Shown: positions 1 through 33,447 of the stretch, one piece after another
Numbering within the stretch: position 1 is the first letter of the stretch
Layout: every line of letters starts with the position of its first letter
Source: Balanoglossus misakiensis
Lineage: Eukaryota; Hemichordata
Reading direction: 5' to 3'
DNA length: 64,000 nucleotides
NCBI GenBank assembly: GCA_040954595.2
Contig: CM082584.2
Span: forward strand, 7,564,001-7,628,000
Notes under the pieces: model-generated
What the model saw: only the letters and a program-made list of their open reading frames with translations
Database searches by the model: none
Told to the model about the DNA's origin: nothing
Position numbers and translations under genes: made by a program

Positions 1-3000
1 TATTTGTGACGGAACTGGTGAATCAGACTTCGGTTTAAATGAGTCATGCATTTTCTTTCTTTAGATTAATATTCCTGCAGGGTAGATTTCCTATAAAAGA
101 TATTGACTGCAACTGAAGACAGTACATGTGCAAAATTACAGTATGACTAAATCACCATGGATACACAGACAGTAATACCAGTACTTTGTAAAGCACGCCC
201 TCTATGACATTTAAACAAAAGCTTCTGTGGAATCATCGTAGGGGGGCAATGTCGCAGACTTCTGTGGATGTCTTTAAGCATATCAATGGATGAGAGAGGT
301 GGCCCTGAGGTAGCTTACAGGAGTATTTCACACGTGGATAGGAAGTGGACAAAGTGGTCTTTTAGACGCGGACAATTGGCCGGCCGCAGTTATACGAGTT
401 TGTGAATGGGCTAGAATAATCACTAGGCTTTTAATCGCAGACTGGCTGATGATTCACATTGTTTTTTATTCAAATACGGACACACTAATCTGGGAGTAGT
501 CTGGGACAAGTACTGTGCTGCATTTTTTGGGAGGATTTCGCGCTCATCAAGAAAACCGGCTTGGTGGTTTTGGTTCGGTTACTTTCATACTTGGTGGACT
601 GAAGTGACTGTATTTTGTGCATGTGTGATTGTCACGCTACCGGACACCCCAAAGAGTGTGACAAAGGTACCCCCTCCTAGCTAGGCTGCTCAGGGTCAGT
701 TTCCCCACACTGAAGGTGTTATTGTCATTGCGGTGTTGATTGGCGCTTTGATACTTGCAGTCTCTCTGGTGACTGCATTCCTGTCTAGGGATCTTGGCTG
801 GGCAGAGTTAGAAGGTAAAAAAAAAATCACATTTAGATAACATTTTGTTGCTCCAGTGAAGATGCTATGAATGACACTATGATAGGATGAAAGCAGTGTC
901 TGTTATAGACAAGGCATGTTGATAGTTATGTAGTAGCACTGTCAATGTTTCACCCAGGGTTTATTTTAGTTTTACTAAAGCCTAAGGCATGGAAATCTTG
1001 TGAAAAGGATTCAAGATTGTGTAACAGTTTTGATGTGCCTGATGTAAGCTCCGCATAATATAGAACAAGACAATGAGATATTTTCTTTGTGGTACAGATG
1101 AATTTTAATAGCAATTTATTTTACCAGAATCAATTTAAGCCTTTCACCCATAGAAAACAATGCATTTGCATTCAACAACCTCGCTGATGAGGCAAAAAAT
1201 ACCTGTATTTACATGTAAAGGTGTAGGGCTAACACAAAAAAAACTCTATAAATTTCTAAATTTACAGAAAGCTTTACAAAATTGTGTCTATTGAGGACAC
1301 ACTGTGTATTCCCCATTGAATGTCACCTTGCACTTGCTTTCAATGGTGTAAAATTATAAGCGAGGTGGTTCTTTGGTAACAAGGACTTCACGGCCATATC
1401 TGTCTGGACAGATATGTACTGTTGTCAGTAGAAGAAGGGCAATGACCCATGCCTGTATACATGTATGTGTACTGTATGACTGTACAGTTTGTGTGAATAG
1501 GGGAACCTTCTATCATGTACAGTACAGTACAGTGTATCCATATCCCGCTGTGTGGACAATGACAACTTGTCGCTGGTAGACATGAAGTGTCCCCCAATAG
1601 GCTGCTTCTGTATCAGATTTCCTGTGGTGTGAAGAGTGTTCGTCTCAGTGAGTGTTGTGGGGTCTGTGTCAGTTTGAAGTATCAAGTATTGGTGAGTGTG
1701 TTATTCTGATCGATAACGTGTTTTCAGTCCGCTGGACTTGGATTGACCTAGCGATCAAATTTCTAAAAACCACTTCCAAGTAGACCAATTGACATGAATC
1801 TAAAATGTTACAAGGGTGTGTTATCCGTTTCAAGTTTTTCTTCTTCTCGAGTGTCATTTATGTATTACACGTTATTAGGGTGCATACTTAGCCGTCAATC
1901 ACCAGGCCAAGAAGGGTTGTTGAATGACGCATCTTCTCTGCGTTTGAAAAGAAACGCGCGAGTTTCATTAGTCAACAAACTGGTGTACAAGTCCTGTCCA
2001 AGTGAAACCGCTGCTAACAAACTATGACTGATAAACACACGGGAACTGTATTGGGGGGAACATGACGTCATTCGCGTCACGACCTGGATGTGTGAAGGTC
2101 ATGGCAGAAGTAGGTCTCTGCTGACGAATGAGTGTTGTCCATTCATAAACTTCCTACCGTACGACGCGCAGACAGGTGTGTGTATGTGTGCTTCATAAAG
2201 ACAAAAACATACTCTCCAAGAAAAGTGAATATTTTTGGTTGACTGGTGTACAGACTATTGAGGACAGATAACGTGTCGTCTCCTAACTTATGTGACTTGA
2301 CAAGTGATGAGTAAGTACTGAGTTTATATATGTCTGTGAAGTACCTCGTAAAATTTGATATACATCGGTGAGTGTAATATTGACATGACACATTCTGACT
2401 GTGGTTGGAATACGTGTAGTCATCGTGTAGGCAAGAGTGTGTTGTTTAAACTGAAAAGCGAAAATTTTATATCTAATCATGTGTATCAGGCTTGTACAGT
2501 GAGTGTATGATATCTGTCGGACTGCATGGTGTCAACATGACCCCACCAGGTCACTATGTCAGCATAGTTCAAACTGTTTATGACTATATCCTCTGTCAGC
2601 GACGTTAATTTTCCCATAACACCTTACTACAGAAAAAAATCACTGGAATTATGATTAGGTGTTTAATTTGTTGTCTTACCAATGTTATGGCATTGTTGTT
2701 ATTGTTTTCAAGGCTGGACATGAATTCATTTGTCAACAATAACAATGGTCCATACATATGTTTATCTTGTGGTGGAAACTTGTAACGTCATATTCAGTTT
2801 GTTTTGGGTTGAACTTTGACCCTTTGACAACGGCGTTCTTTGTCGTATATCCACCCATGAATAACAACGCAAATTACATGACTGTATAAAATTGAACAAC
2901 AGGAACTTTTCAGGATGTAGTGTTCGGTATCGGGTAGTTGTTTGCTTTCTGTTTGCCCATCAGCATCATTCATTGTCATCGTTGTTGAGGGCAGTGTTCG

Positions 3001-4077
3001 GTGATGCTCCTGACGATCTCTCTCAGCCAGCGCCCTCCTGTGTGGCACCCAGTATATTGCAGATTAAATTTGGTCCATTTCCGTATAAAAGAATTCAGTC
3101 AGTTGCCCCGCAGGATCAAACAACTCATCTTACCGGGTAATAGAATTTTCCCCCCTCTCAGTTTAAAGTTCATTCGGTAATGACTTAAGATCCAGCCAAG
3201 CTATTTGACGTAAGGAGTCTTTGTACCTGCGCCTTTTACAAGACAGATGATACATTCACATCCGCTGATTCAATTCTCTCCTAATATTTATTAGTTCATC
3301 AGTTGCTATGGCGACCGTAATTAGATAAGACATGGCACAGTAATGACCATTATCGATGCTGCCCGTTCGCGAAATTGCACAAAGTGGAAGAGGATTTATT
3401 TCATGCAGGACCTCCCGAACCCCAGGTATGCCAGCAGATTACAGCATCAACCTGGTTTCAAGGTTTTCTTGATCAACTCTTTAAGTGGCACTGATTTTGT
3501 GGAAGGCAGCGAGGTTTAATGGAAACTCGGTACGATGAATCAGTCCCCCTGGAGTGCGAATGGGAACACGACTTTGCTCTATTTCTTCCCTTTCATGGCC
3601 CGAGGCCAAAGAAAAAAATCATAACTCAGGAATATATATTTCGCTTTTGACGTTGATTTATGCGTCAATGGGTCGGTTGGACCGCAGGAACAACAAGGAT
3701 GCAGACTCGTAAAATAGAAAATCACATTTCGAGCCAATTTCCCCGAGCCATCTATCCTGAAAAGAAATGTCTAAATGGTGAATATTGAAGGGAAATTAGT
3801 TTAATTGTGGGACATGATGAATAATTTGGTCCTCATCGGAAAAGGGTCAGCAACCCATGAGTGTCAGGTGTTGTATGTATCGGTAGTACTGATGAAGGCT
3901 GACGAGAGAATTCGGTGTTGCGTGTTGTGGAGCAAAAGTACAATTGTATCACAGTCCCTCTATTTAGTTGTACATAACAAGCTATGTGTGTGTGTGCCGT
4001 TGGGATATACATACTGTGTTACATACTAGTACATATATACATGTCCATGGACATACAATGTACATAGTTACATACAT

Positions 4078-4190
4078 GAACAAGCGAATAAATCAACAAG
4101 CGAACAAACAAACAAACAAACAAACATAAACAAATAAACAAACAAATACATAAACAAACAAATAAATAACCAAACACATATATACAAACA
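4078..4190 (+). repeat. (CAAA)n-like simple repeat
   Basis: Imperfect CAAA/TAAA repeats of about 110 bp. The reverse strand is open as a Phe/Leu/Cys/Val-rich frame, which is an artefact of the repeat. Confidence 0.9.
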
Positions 4191-7100
4191 CATACATGCA
4201 CCCATAAATACAAATATGTATTGTAAATTATTGTTTACTAGTTTAACTCCCCAAATAAGCGCCATAAATTGCACAAGCTGTTGTGTGGTAGATGCTACTA
4301 CATGTATGAAGAAAACATGTTGCAAAGACAGGGATCCATGAATTCCGGCGATATGCAAATCAGTTGATGCTCTGATGTCTTATTTATCGTCCAATCGTAA
4401 CAATTTCACCCTGCGCTATAAATTAATAAAAAAACAGCTTCCCAAAGGGTCATGCATGCAGTCTACATGCACGGCAGGAAAGCCCAGTTTGTTTTGACAG
4501 ATCACTGTCGATAATCTAGTCTTCTGTAATTTGTATCAGCTAGATCAGTTCAGGTACGAACGAGAGTGCCGTTCACATTAGCAACAGTCCTTTTATGATT
4601 CTGTATTGTACCTGTTCCTTTCTATGGTAAAGTTTGACCGCTATGATTTGTAAAGGTCGGTGCCTGACTCCACTCAGGGCTTGCATAATTCACAGTCTCT
4701 TTTCTATGCCCCTCAGGTTGAATTGTCACATAGCAGTTTTTTCCCGAGTAAAGATGGTATCCGAATAATGTAAATATGAAGCAATACCGTGTATATTGAT
4801 ATTTAGAGGAATTAGATTTTCAGAGGAAAGAATTGGATGATGCATAATTGAAACGGCAAGTGTACATAAATCATGTTCTGGTAGTGGTAATGTGTCGGAG
4901 GTTGGACAGTTTCGATGAATAATAGAAAATGTCATTACTGTAGGATTTCACCCACAGTGTATTTAAACTGTGAAGTACTTAAATCCTGTATTTCCGGAAC
5001 GCAGTGTACGGAATCGAGGAATAACAAGATGGAAAACCCGAAGACAGCGGGAGCTGTGCATGATTTTTTAATAAGGATTTCCCGTGTTGACATTAGTCCT
5101 TCAAGGTCGGATCGTGTGCGAGTTTACGAACACGTCGGTGAAAATACGATGCTGTAGAGTCTCTGCTGCCCACTATCTCGGAGGTGCCTCGTTTCCATGG
5201 CGATGGATCACTCCCACAAAAGGCTGAATTTGTTTGTGAGATTTGTGGCTGGTGGCACTGACGTTTAGAAGCTCTGTGGCTGTAGGGGAGGAGCATTGTC
5301 GGTTGTGTCTTGTTTTTTTGTTTTTTTAATGTGAGGGTTAACGAACCACCCGTCACCTCTCGTAATCTGCATGTGTATTCACGCGGGTGTCTTGAGTGGC
5401 TCACGTTGTCCTGCCCTGTGCGTCGTCGCAGAACCAACCAGTGTTGCTTGTACGCAGCAGCGCACAGCGAGAGTAAAAGGGCTGGTCTGCATATTAATGC
5501 TGTCATTGTACCGACGCGACATCTTTATAAATGGGCTCTCACTGTGAGCTGGTGTTGTTGCATGTAGTACGGCGACCACCAAGACATGCTTGAGTCGTGA
5601 GTATTATATGACCCACTCTTTCTTTGCACTAGAACACTAACCTGTGACACTGTAGTTTCTTTTTTTTTATTTGTCGGGTTTTCGAATCCCCAGATCGTTT
5701 ATTGTTAGGCGGTATATGCCATGAGTTAATACCAGCGACATTACTTTTAATTTTCTGTACTCAAATGTGTGGGAGTGCAGTGGTTAGGATCGATGGCTTT
5801 TTTTACGGCGAGTTAAAGTAATCACAAAGACAGGAGAAAAATGATCCATTGATTACCAGCCAGGCACTTTCTACGTTCTGAACTCAATTGTCATCCTGAA
5901 AACATTTCCGGTGTCTTGCTTGCAACATGGCATATGTTGTGGGGAGTGCCGTCGATGAGCTCGGGCATTGAGTGTTCTTCTCGGTTTGTGTTCTAAGACC
6001 CAGGAAAGGGAGAATGTTTTTTCCCTTGTAGCCAAGGGTGTACTGCAACCCCACCCAGTCACTGCTGTGATAAACACACTTCACTATCTCGCGCGCAGTG
6101 TGAACTGATGAATTGTTACCATGGTAACTGATATGTTTTAAATTACTTCCTGCTCTTTCTGGCAGATTTTAAAAAAGAATTTTTTTTTTCGCATTCTCGG
6201 TGATATTAGAATACCGAGGGCAGAAGCCGATTCTCTTTATTCTCGCTCTGAGTAATTGACGGTTCAGTTTCCCCACGCTTTAGAAATTTTCTCGTGACTC
6301 TCACGTAGCACATGAGAACATACATTGATTCCTGCGGATGAATTTACCTCAGGAAGTATAGTTGGCACTTTGTTAAGGTAGAATGTGCTTCGAAAATCAG
6401 TCTTAAGCTTTCTCTAGTATTTTGCTCAAGGCAACTTTAGATTGAAATCCAGAAAAAAAATGAGGAGTAACTGAAAAATTTTGAACGGCAGAGCAAAATT
6501 GTGCCAAATTGTCTCAATTATTATATTCAAAATGGTCGCCAATCTCTGTGTTAAGTCTATGGAGAAAATTTAAAGTAGAAATTTTCATGAAAACAAGACG
6601 GTGAACACCCAGTTTTCTTCTTTGCTTTATTACAAAGAGTTTCCCTGCACACTTTACTATAGCAAAATAATTAGAAATTTTGAAGGATTATCATTTTTCG
6701 TAAAATCTGTCCCTGAGGCAAGCACTGTCTTAAAAAGGGTGGCTTTGCATCTGTTGATCTTCGAATGCTGGATCGCTTTGCTCTCCTGTCTAGGAATACT
6801 CTTCTTTCGGATTAAATCTTTTCAATCATGTGCAGAACAAGGCAAATCATCCTAATTTTGTCACGATTTTCTCCTCCACTTAGCTTGATCGATTTCCCTA
6901 GATGCTTCTGTGCGGCGCCTAATTCAGTCAGTTTTGCAGAAGATGGCTAGTCCACTTCTTTTTTTTAAAAAACACACAGTGTAGAGATGGCATCAGGATG
7001 GGATGGAATTCAGATACTTGAGTGACTCATTAATCGATTTGCTGGTTAGCTAAAGATTTCAATGAGATCGGAATTTTCTTTGTATTTGCCAATATTTTCT

Positions 7101-7504
7101 GATAATTAACACATTTTTGTAGTCAGTATTTGTAAATGTGAGTTGAAGGTCTTTCGAACATTTTGGCCTTGGTGAGTTGAAAATATGTGTTTATAGATGT
7201 TCAGACGATCTGTCCACGTCTGCAAATCAGCCAAAAACAAAAACCAAAAGGGCAGAAAGTCGAGACTACCGGTACTCTAAGAAAAAAAATGGCAGGTGTT
7301 TCTTGTCGAGGCACGTCAGCTTTTCAGGGCAAATTCTCTTCAAAACAGGTGGCCCGGACAATCCGGCTTCTGTGGTTGTTGAGATTTTTCAACTCTTAAT
7401 TTATGCCTGTCGGAGCTGCCTGTATTTTCATGATGACTTTCTCTGAAGTCGCACCAGATGTGACCTGTGTTTCAATTCTGTATTCACGCTTTCATGCGTC
7501 AGGT

Positions 7505-7522
7505 GGGGGGGGGGGGGGGGGG
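7505..7522 (+). repeat. Poly-G run (18 G)
   Basis: One of several long G or C homopolymers in the window; others are at 10,220-10,238 (19 C), 13,271-13,283 (13 G), 51,458-51,473 (16 G) and 61,732-61,749 (18 C). Exact lengths may be affected by sequencing. Confidence 0.9.
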
Positions 7523-9689
7523 CTTGCCATGTGCAAATCAAATCTACAGGCAACAGTTCCCCAGATCTGTAGATTTACATTTACAAAATGTAACTGTATA
7601 AAAATAGTCTCGTGACCGAAAAATTGGTTGTAATATCAAGGATCAAGGTATTCAATGATGACATGGACATAGTTTATGAGAAAACACAGTTAATCTGAAA
7701 ATTTGCGTGGGTCAATATTGACTTGTTACAACATTAACTTTATTTGAATCTCGGTTCAGTGTAAAAACCATCACATAAATTAACCTGTATTTCATTTGAC
7801 GTTCTAAGTTTTAAGGCAAATATGCCTTTCATTTCAAATCAATAAATCTGTTGTATTAACAACTGATGCGTTCTGTAAATATTTTTTTTATATTTCTGAG
7901 AGGCAGTTTACCGAGAAAATGTATCAAATTTCATATCTGGTATGAATTTTAATACATTGAGTGACTGTTCAATTTAAAATATATTTCAAAATAAAGAGAG
8001 AAATTTTAGGTTGAGTTTGGAGCGAATGCTTGGTTTACATGATTGATTGGACCATTAAAATCATTTCATTGTCAAAACTCTCAAGGGAGGAAACATTGCT
8101 GGAGATATTACAGAATTAAGTCATTTGGTAAAATGGAATATGGTGTGGATTGAATGCTAAAATTCTGAATTTAAAATGAAAACAGCTCTACTTTTTTTTC
8201 GCGCTGAATTTTAATGAACGGATTTTACTCATTTTGGCGTAAAATTCCTGATTGCCGTGGTGATTGAACGTGAGAAACAGACCTAAATTGTAACTGTAGG
8301 ATGATGTAGATTTTGAATGATGCTTCATCATAAACACTGCACCCAGCCATATTATCACTCAGTTTGAGCCAGCCAGCCGGTAAATGCAGATCTTGTCAAT
8401 ACGCGACTATTATCTACAGTCACTGCACCTCTAAAAGACTCGCCATTCTGCTCTGAATCGGTGTAATACCTCACAATTTCATGTGTGTCCATTGTCCTCG
8501 ACATCCAGCCGATTGCTTGTGATGTGCGCCGCGCCTGTATAATTGGATGCGTGATCGGGGGGCAGAATTTGCATATGGCTGTGTCACGTACTCGCCCGGT
8601 TTTCATTGAGAGATTGAACGGGAACGTTTGCCTGATGACGTAGATCGCGCTGTGTGTGACAGTCATCTACGTACTGCAGAGAGAGACAGAGAGAGACAGA
8701 GTGAGAGTGAAACACATGTATAGTGAAGGCCAATTTGTGTTTGTGAATTTTACAACTGCGGATAAGTACATGCGACGCGTAAACGATAGGGAATAATTTT
8801 AAAGCGACAACTCGGGCAATGATCCTGTAAGTATAACCCAAATTGTGTGTATATATATAAACTTCAATTAAGATCTAATTGACAGGGAACAAGGCCACAT
8901 AATTGACAGAAAAATAATGCCATTAACAATGATGTTTCTTTTGTATTGACTTGATGGAGAAATGAAGGAAACATCTTCCTCCCACTGGTTGGGAGTCATT
9001 CATGTTTGAATTGACGAATGGATGAGCTGAGGGACGCTAACCTATAGATCCAGCAATGCCTGCTGTCAGACCCGCAGTTTTTGTTTTGTTTTGAGCTGGG
9101 GGTGTTCTGCTACAATTGCGTGTATCATTTGTCTAGTGACATTGGGCAGTGTGGAATTTGCCTGGTACAGGAAATTGGCGCGGTAACATATGCAGGGTTT
9201 CCCCCCGCATGATGACCAGTATATTTTTCAGGATTGCACAGATTGCGCAGTCAATGTCACTATTAGAGGGAAATTCACTCGGGGCTTCGCAATGGTGAAA
9301 ACGAGTGTGACTCGATACTCCTGATACTTGGCCGATTTGACAGTAGGCACACCACACGCGTTATCTGGTTACAGTTATTACGACTGGCAGCGGTTCTGGT
9401 TCTCGGAAAGATGGAGGGAGGGGGGAGGAACTCGGTATGATGCGTATGTGTGCCTTGCTTGTTGTTATGACAGCCAGCACTCGCATCCAGCCGAGAGGAG
9501 ATTGAGGCGAGATCGGCAACAGTCCACTGAGTAACGTGTCCCAAATCGTCAGCCGTACCGCTGTGTTAACGCCCAAATCATCAAAAGTAGACGAGCCTCA
9601 ATGATTAGTTTGGTGATTTTTGAAAGTGGGAAAAAAAAACCACGGTGAAATGGGACCAAGTGTAAATGGATTGTGTGTCTTAATTTCCA

Positions 9690-9771
9690 GAATCCAGACT
9701 TATGTATTTTCCACATGTGGGTGGAGCATATATAGTGAAAAAATACACAAGTCTGAATCCAGACTGCCTGG
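9690..9771. repeat. Small foldback repeat
   Basis: AATCCAGACTTATGTATTTT on the left pairs with AAAATACACAAGTCTGAAT on the right around a loop of about 30 bp. It may be a short degraded hairpin transposon. No target duplication is clear. Confidence 0.55.
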
Positions 9772-11096
9772 ATTCTAGACTAGGCAACCATAGTAGCCTA
9801 GTTTTGCTACGTATGTTGGATCTATAATTGTACAGCACAGAGCTAGGGGCTTCTTGCTTCTCTCATACTACATGTATGTACCACCGATGGAAATATGAAT
9901 TATTCCCTCTTTTCAAGGGGCTCCCGTCGGAAAACCGACACGTACGGCCGTGCTGCGAATTACAAAACGAGTCTGATTTTTCTTAATTGCCTGAATTTAT
10001 AGCCAATTACGTCCAGCACAGACCGGGTAATTGGTTAGTGACATTACAGAATGTACGAATTATACATCACGCGAAGTAATTGACATCTTTGTCTGGTTTG
10101 ATTTTAATAAAAAGGGTGCCTGGTGATCGTTGACTTGGGGTGATTCATGTAGGTGCGACAGACAGACCGCAGCGCTGTGGATGCATTAGACTGGCCAGTA
10201 GTAAAATTTGTATACACCACCCCCCCCCCCCCCCCCCCGAAAATGTGACTTTATCACATGGATGATCCACCCTTGACACCCCTCGATCCAAGTGGTGCAG
10301 TCCTCTGGCCTCTGGGAGGGTGGATGCCAGGGATATAAATTGAGAGCAACAGGGCAGGGCAGTAGAAGAGAAAACACAGCCAGAATTACACATTAAGTGA
10401 CTGAAGCAATTGCGATAATATGAAAATTGCCAGCAGTTTGGGAGGCTAAATTGACCATTGGAGACATTCCTGAAAATGAAGACAATTTGGCATCGGGGAG
10501 TAATTTTATGACGTCTTGCTTCACTCGCCGAAGGATATGCTCGGTTCGAGTAATATGAATTCGTGCAAGGGCTGCATTTTTCTGACCGAGGTAGCTGCTT
10601 TTAATCTGTCTTCATCTGTGGCCCCCAGATCCCTATAAACATGGCTGCAACTCCACCCTATTGATATCACGTACTCATGACTGAGACGTGACCAGGTGTT
10701 ACGTCCATTTTCATATTAAAATCTGGAACAGTTTCGCGAATCAGCCCCAGTGGTTTTTCGATGGTGTCCATTGAGCATTGCACACACGCTAATGTCGCAT
10801 GTTTAAAACCATAGCTGGTGGCCAGGCAATTTTGTGGTCACCATGAATTCCTGTATAAATGAAAGGTTTTAACTCTAATTCTATAGTTAAGGAAGAGTGT
10901 GCTTTGAAATCAAATTTAGATGGAAGATTTTCAAGTTGAATCACACATAATGCAACATTTTCACTGCAAAAGAAGTTTTTAATCTATTGCGGTATACTTG
11001 TAGTGAAAGTGCATTATTGAAAAAAATCGTCTCGTCAAATAATGACAAATTCACAATTTTTGACCGACTTTTCTTTCCTTCTTTGTATTTTTGCAG

Positions 11097-30446
<19,350 letters not shown>

Positions 30447-33125
30447 ACACCTTCAGATTTACTGTTAGCGCAAAAAGGATAACGGGGTCAACTTCAGCCT
30501 TCACCCTTCCCTGCACTTGAAAGCGATGTGGGAACGTACGGAATCTGCTGCACTTCGAGGACTTGAACTGCAAACTTTGCACAAGGAAATTATAACCTTT
30601 CTTAATAACAATACAGAGCTGCACTGCCAAACACAAAATGCATTTTGCTGTTTTCCAAAGAACAATATTACAGTTAAAGCAGTCATTGGGTGTGTGCTTA
30701 ATGCAGAGGTATTTACTGCGTTGGCAGCAGTGATCTTACGGAGATGAAAACAAAAACTTTCTGAATGACGTTTTAGAAATATTTATTGACCCAAATGCCA
30801 GTTTCAGAGGTGTGTCCTGTGGAAAATATGAAGTGTGGTTATTTGAAAGAAGGAAGAAAGTCATCATGCTCTCTGTCAGATGCAATATGTTACACATCTT
30901 GTTGGGATTTCTGTATTGGTGTTTCACTGGCTGAGATCCACCCCATATCGTATATCTGTATAAAACATTTACAAGTTTGTAAAAAAAGATAAAAAAAGTA
31001 AGAAAAAAAAATTGAAAAAAAAGTATGGCTGTTTAAGAGACTACTTTTGATGAGATTTCTAGAAATATGTGTACTAAATATAACTAATATATTATTCTTC
31101 TTGAGAAAAGTTCATGTAAGCTGTGTTGCCATGGAATCCATTGTCGTCAAAAACCGCTGGAGTGGTGTCAACATCAACTTGGGGATGTATGATGTGAGAG
31201 AGACCGTTTGCAAGCAAAACTGACTTTTTTATAATTACATAGTGTCCTGTGAGATTTACTGTGAAAATCACTGCAGGGTGGGTTTTGGGGGACGCTGGGT
31301 TTGGCAGATCCTTGTAGGGTTGGTTGGGGGGGAGGGGGTGTTGGTTTCTACATATCCTCGCAGGGTCGGTCAGGGATGGGTGCTGGATTCTACAAAACTT
31401 GCCCTTCTGAAATGAGCACCTTTGATGATTTATAACTGACATCTGTCACGGACGCACATCTCGTGGCAAGTTTGTGTTTTTCTAGGCTTCCTCGCTCATC
31501 TCTGCGATATTTGTCCTCAGTGCTGTCTCTGTCTCAGATATTCTGTGAGGTTCAGTGAAAAAGAATGTGCTTGCAACGTAACAAGGTGTAGAAATAAAAA
31601 AATGTCAAATTATCACAAAAATTAAATTAAGCCCTGCAAGCTACACATATTGGGATCACTCTTTAGTTTCATGAATGGATTGTTAGGATAAGGATTTGCA
31701 CAATTGCTGTAGATGTTGGGGGAAGCAAAGGCAGTGTCTTTCCTTGCAACCGTGTGTCATTGCAAGGTTTCCTAACAGCAGCAGAAATGGAGAAGAGAAT
31801 GGCACCAGTCAATAGTTACCACCTTTAGAGCTACACAGCATGAAAACATTCCATTTGTAAATAAATCCAATTTTTCTTTTTTGCTACTTGCCACACTTCG
31901 CATACAGTTCTGTAAATTTACGCACTGCACACATGCACACATACATACATACACACACTACAAAATTCCTGTGGTTGCCATGACGCAATACTGCACGAAC
32001 AAAGGGGGATTATACCATTAAAAGTTGGGGGAGTGTAGTGTGAGTATACTTTCTCCCATGTCTGCATTGTAAATGGACGCACACAAGTTTGTTTTTTTTG
32101 TAAATTTGTAAAACTTTATTGCTGATAATTCTCAACATTAGTGCATTTACATATTGCCAAAGAGTTGGTCACGCTTCTGTCATTTTTTTTGCGTACAGAG
32201 TTATTTTTTTTTCTTGGAAGGTGAAGTGCCCAAAAGTTTCAGTGATCCCGTCAAACCATTGTCCATTTTAGGAGAAATGAAACTTGGCTAATGACATTTC
32301 CGAGACAGGAACCGGTGTATTTGCCAGTGTCAAGTAATTATGCAAATATTAACAAAACAATTTGCATAATACTTCAATGAACATAAGTATATATGCAAAT
32401 TGTCAGAAAACTATTTGCATAATACATGAACATTCAAATGATATGTAACTATATGTAAACATTCATGCAAATTACATGAATATTCATGTGTACAAATTCT
32501 CTGATTAGCCTACAATCTGAGGATTGGCCATGCATCATAGATGTCATTTCATAATGCCTAGATGAGTAAAACATTGCTGACAAAAAAGTTTTACATAGCA
32601 AATGAAAATTGAGCACTGTTTGTATGAGAAAGTGTAGTTAAGTTTGAACAGAAATGGTTTGGAACATGTTTTGTTTCTCCACTTCTAGGCACATGATGAG
32701 TGTTTTCCAGTGTTTTTTTTACACTATTTGGGTGAGAACGTAGCAGTTAACATGCGAAAGTGCTGGTTTAAAATTTGCATAAAAAAGTTACACATAGCTG
32801 TCTTTCCCATGTTTATATACTGTGTGAAACTGTGAGCCGTGTTATTGGGACAGAGTACATCTAGCAGAAATCCTGTTTTCTTGTGGGAAGTTTTCTGCTG
32901 GAAAGTTTGCCTACCTGTCTTATGTCAAAGCGAGAAATGTAAATGTGATTTGCCTGGTGTGAAGGAAAGACAGAAGAACGTGTGAAAACAAAAGCATCAT
33001 GGATTGTGAACTTTGAGGGCAGACTGATCCATGGAAAATGTAGTTCGGGAATGTGACCTAACAAATATAAATGTACATTTGTTTAAGATATCTTTTGCTA
33101 ATAAAATGTCAGTATTTGCAGTATA
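30447..33125 (+). other. MAST: MAST 3' UTR (putative)
   Basis: After the MAST stop there is no coding signal for 3.2 kb. The stretch is AT-rich and contains a poly-A-like tract (30,978-31,021), a G-rich segment on the plus strand near 31,270-31,340 and a cluster of ATTTGCAT/ATGCAAAT motifs (32,337-32,470). A clean AATAAA at 33,100-33,105 followed by TG-rich sequence is a plausible final polyadenylation site, about 500 nt before the DIMT1 start. Earlier AATAAA-like hexamers near 31,593 and 31,860 could give shorter forms. Confidence 0.6.
33100..33105 (+). promoter_or_regulatory. MAST: Candidate MAST polyadenylation signal AATAAA
   Basis: The hexamer AATAAA lies 2.65 kb after the MAST stop. 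About 25-40 nt further the sequence becomes GT-rich (ctttgtgtgctgtgttatt), as expected downstream of a cleavage site. The next gene, DIMT1, starts shortly after. Confidence 0.5.
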
Positions 33126-33447
33126 AATCTTTGTGTGCTGTGTTATTATATTAAGTGAATTACATGTAATATTACAGGAGCTATACGTTGTTCTCCAAGT
33201 GTGTGCTTGCCCGGTCTGGTGACCTCAAGTGACCCAGTGACCTGACCCGTTTTACACGTACGTGAGTACAGTTCCGCCATCAAAAGGTGTAACATACCGT
33301 ATATCTTACATATTTCCCCCAACATCGTATTTTATTTAAAAATCAAGAATGTTATGCCCCATGCCATATGACTGACAGGCGGAGCTGGTGGGCAGGAAGG
33401 AAGCCAGCACAAGGATTGAAGCGCCCTCATAGAATGACCTCTGCCCT

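Larger units (their letters stand above)
1..11096. other. No supported gene; likely upstream or 5' intron DNA of MAST
   Basis: No open frame in this 11 kb looks like a protein on either strand; all are short, biased or interrupted. The first MAST exon recognised downstream begins at 11,097 after an acceptor in phase 0, so at least part of this stretch should be MAST intron, with the start codon and promoter either hidden here in a small exon or outside the window. I looked for an ATG exon ending at a phase-0 donor and found none that I trust. Visible content: a CRE palindrome near 2,063, three X-box-like palindromes (3,302; 5,191; 6,115), a (CAAA)n tract at 4,078-4,190, G and C homopolymers near 7,505 and 10,220, and a small foldback at 9,690-9,771. 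Confidence 0.6.

Noticed and set aside
621-666. ATG-led segment MCDCHATGHPKECDK before a GTACCC donor-like site, considered as a MAST first exon
   Set aside because: It would end in phase 1 while the exon at 11,097 needs phase 0, and the donor is weak.
4068-4358. Phe/Leu/Cys-rich 96-codon frame resembling a membrane protein
   Set aside because: It is the translation of a (CAAA)n repeat on the reverse strand.
5093-5506. 137-codon open frame on the minus strand
   Set aside because: No domain, no splice context, ordinary composition for chance in a CpG-richer stretch.
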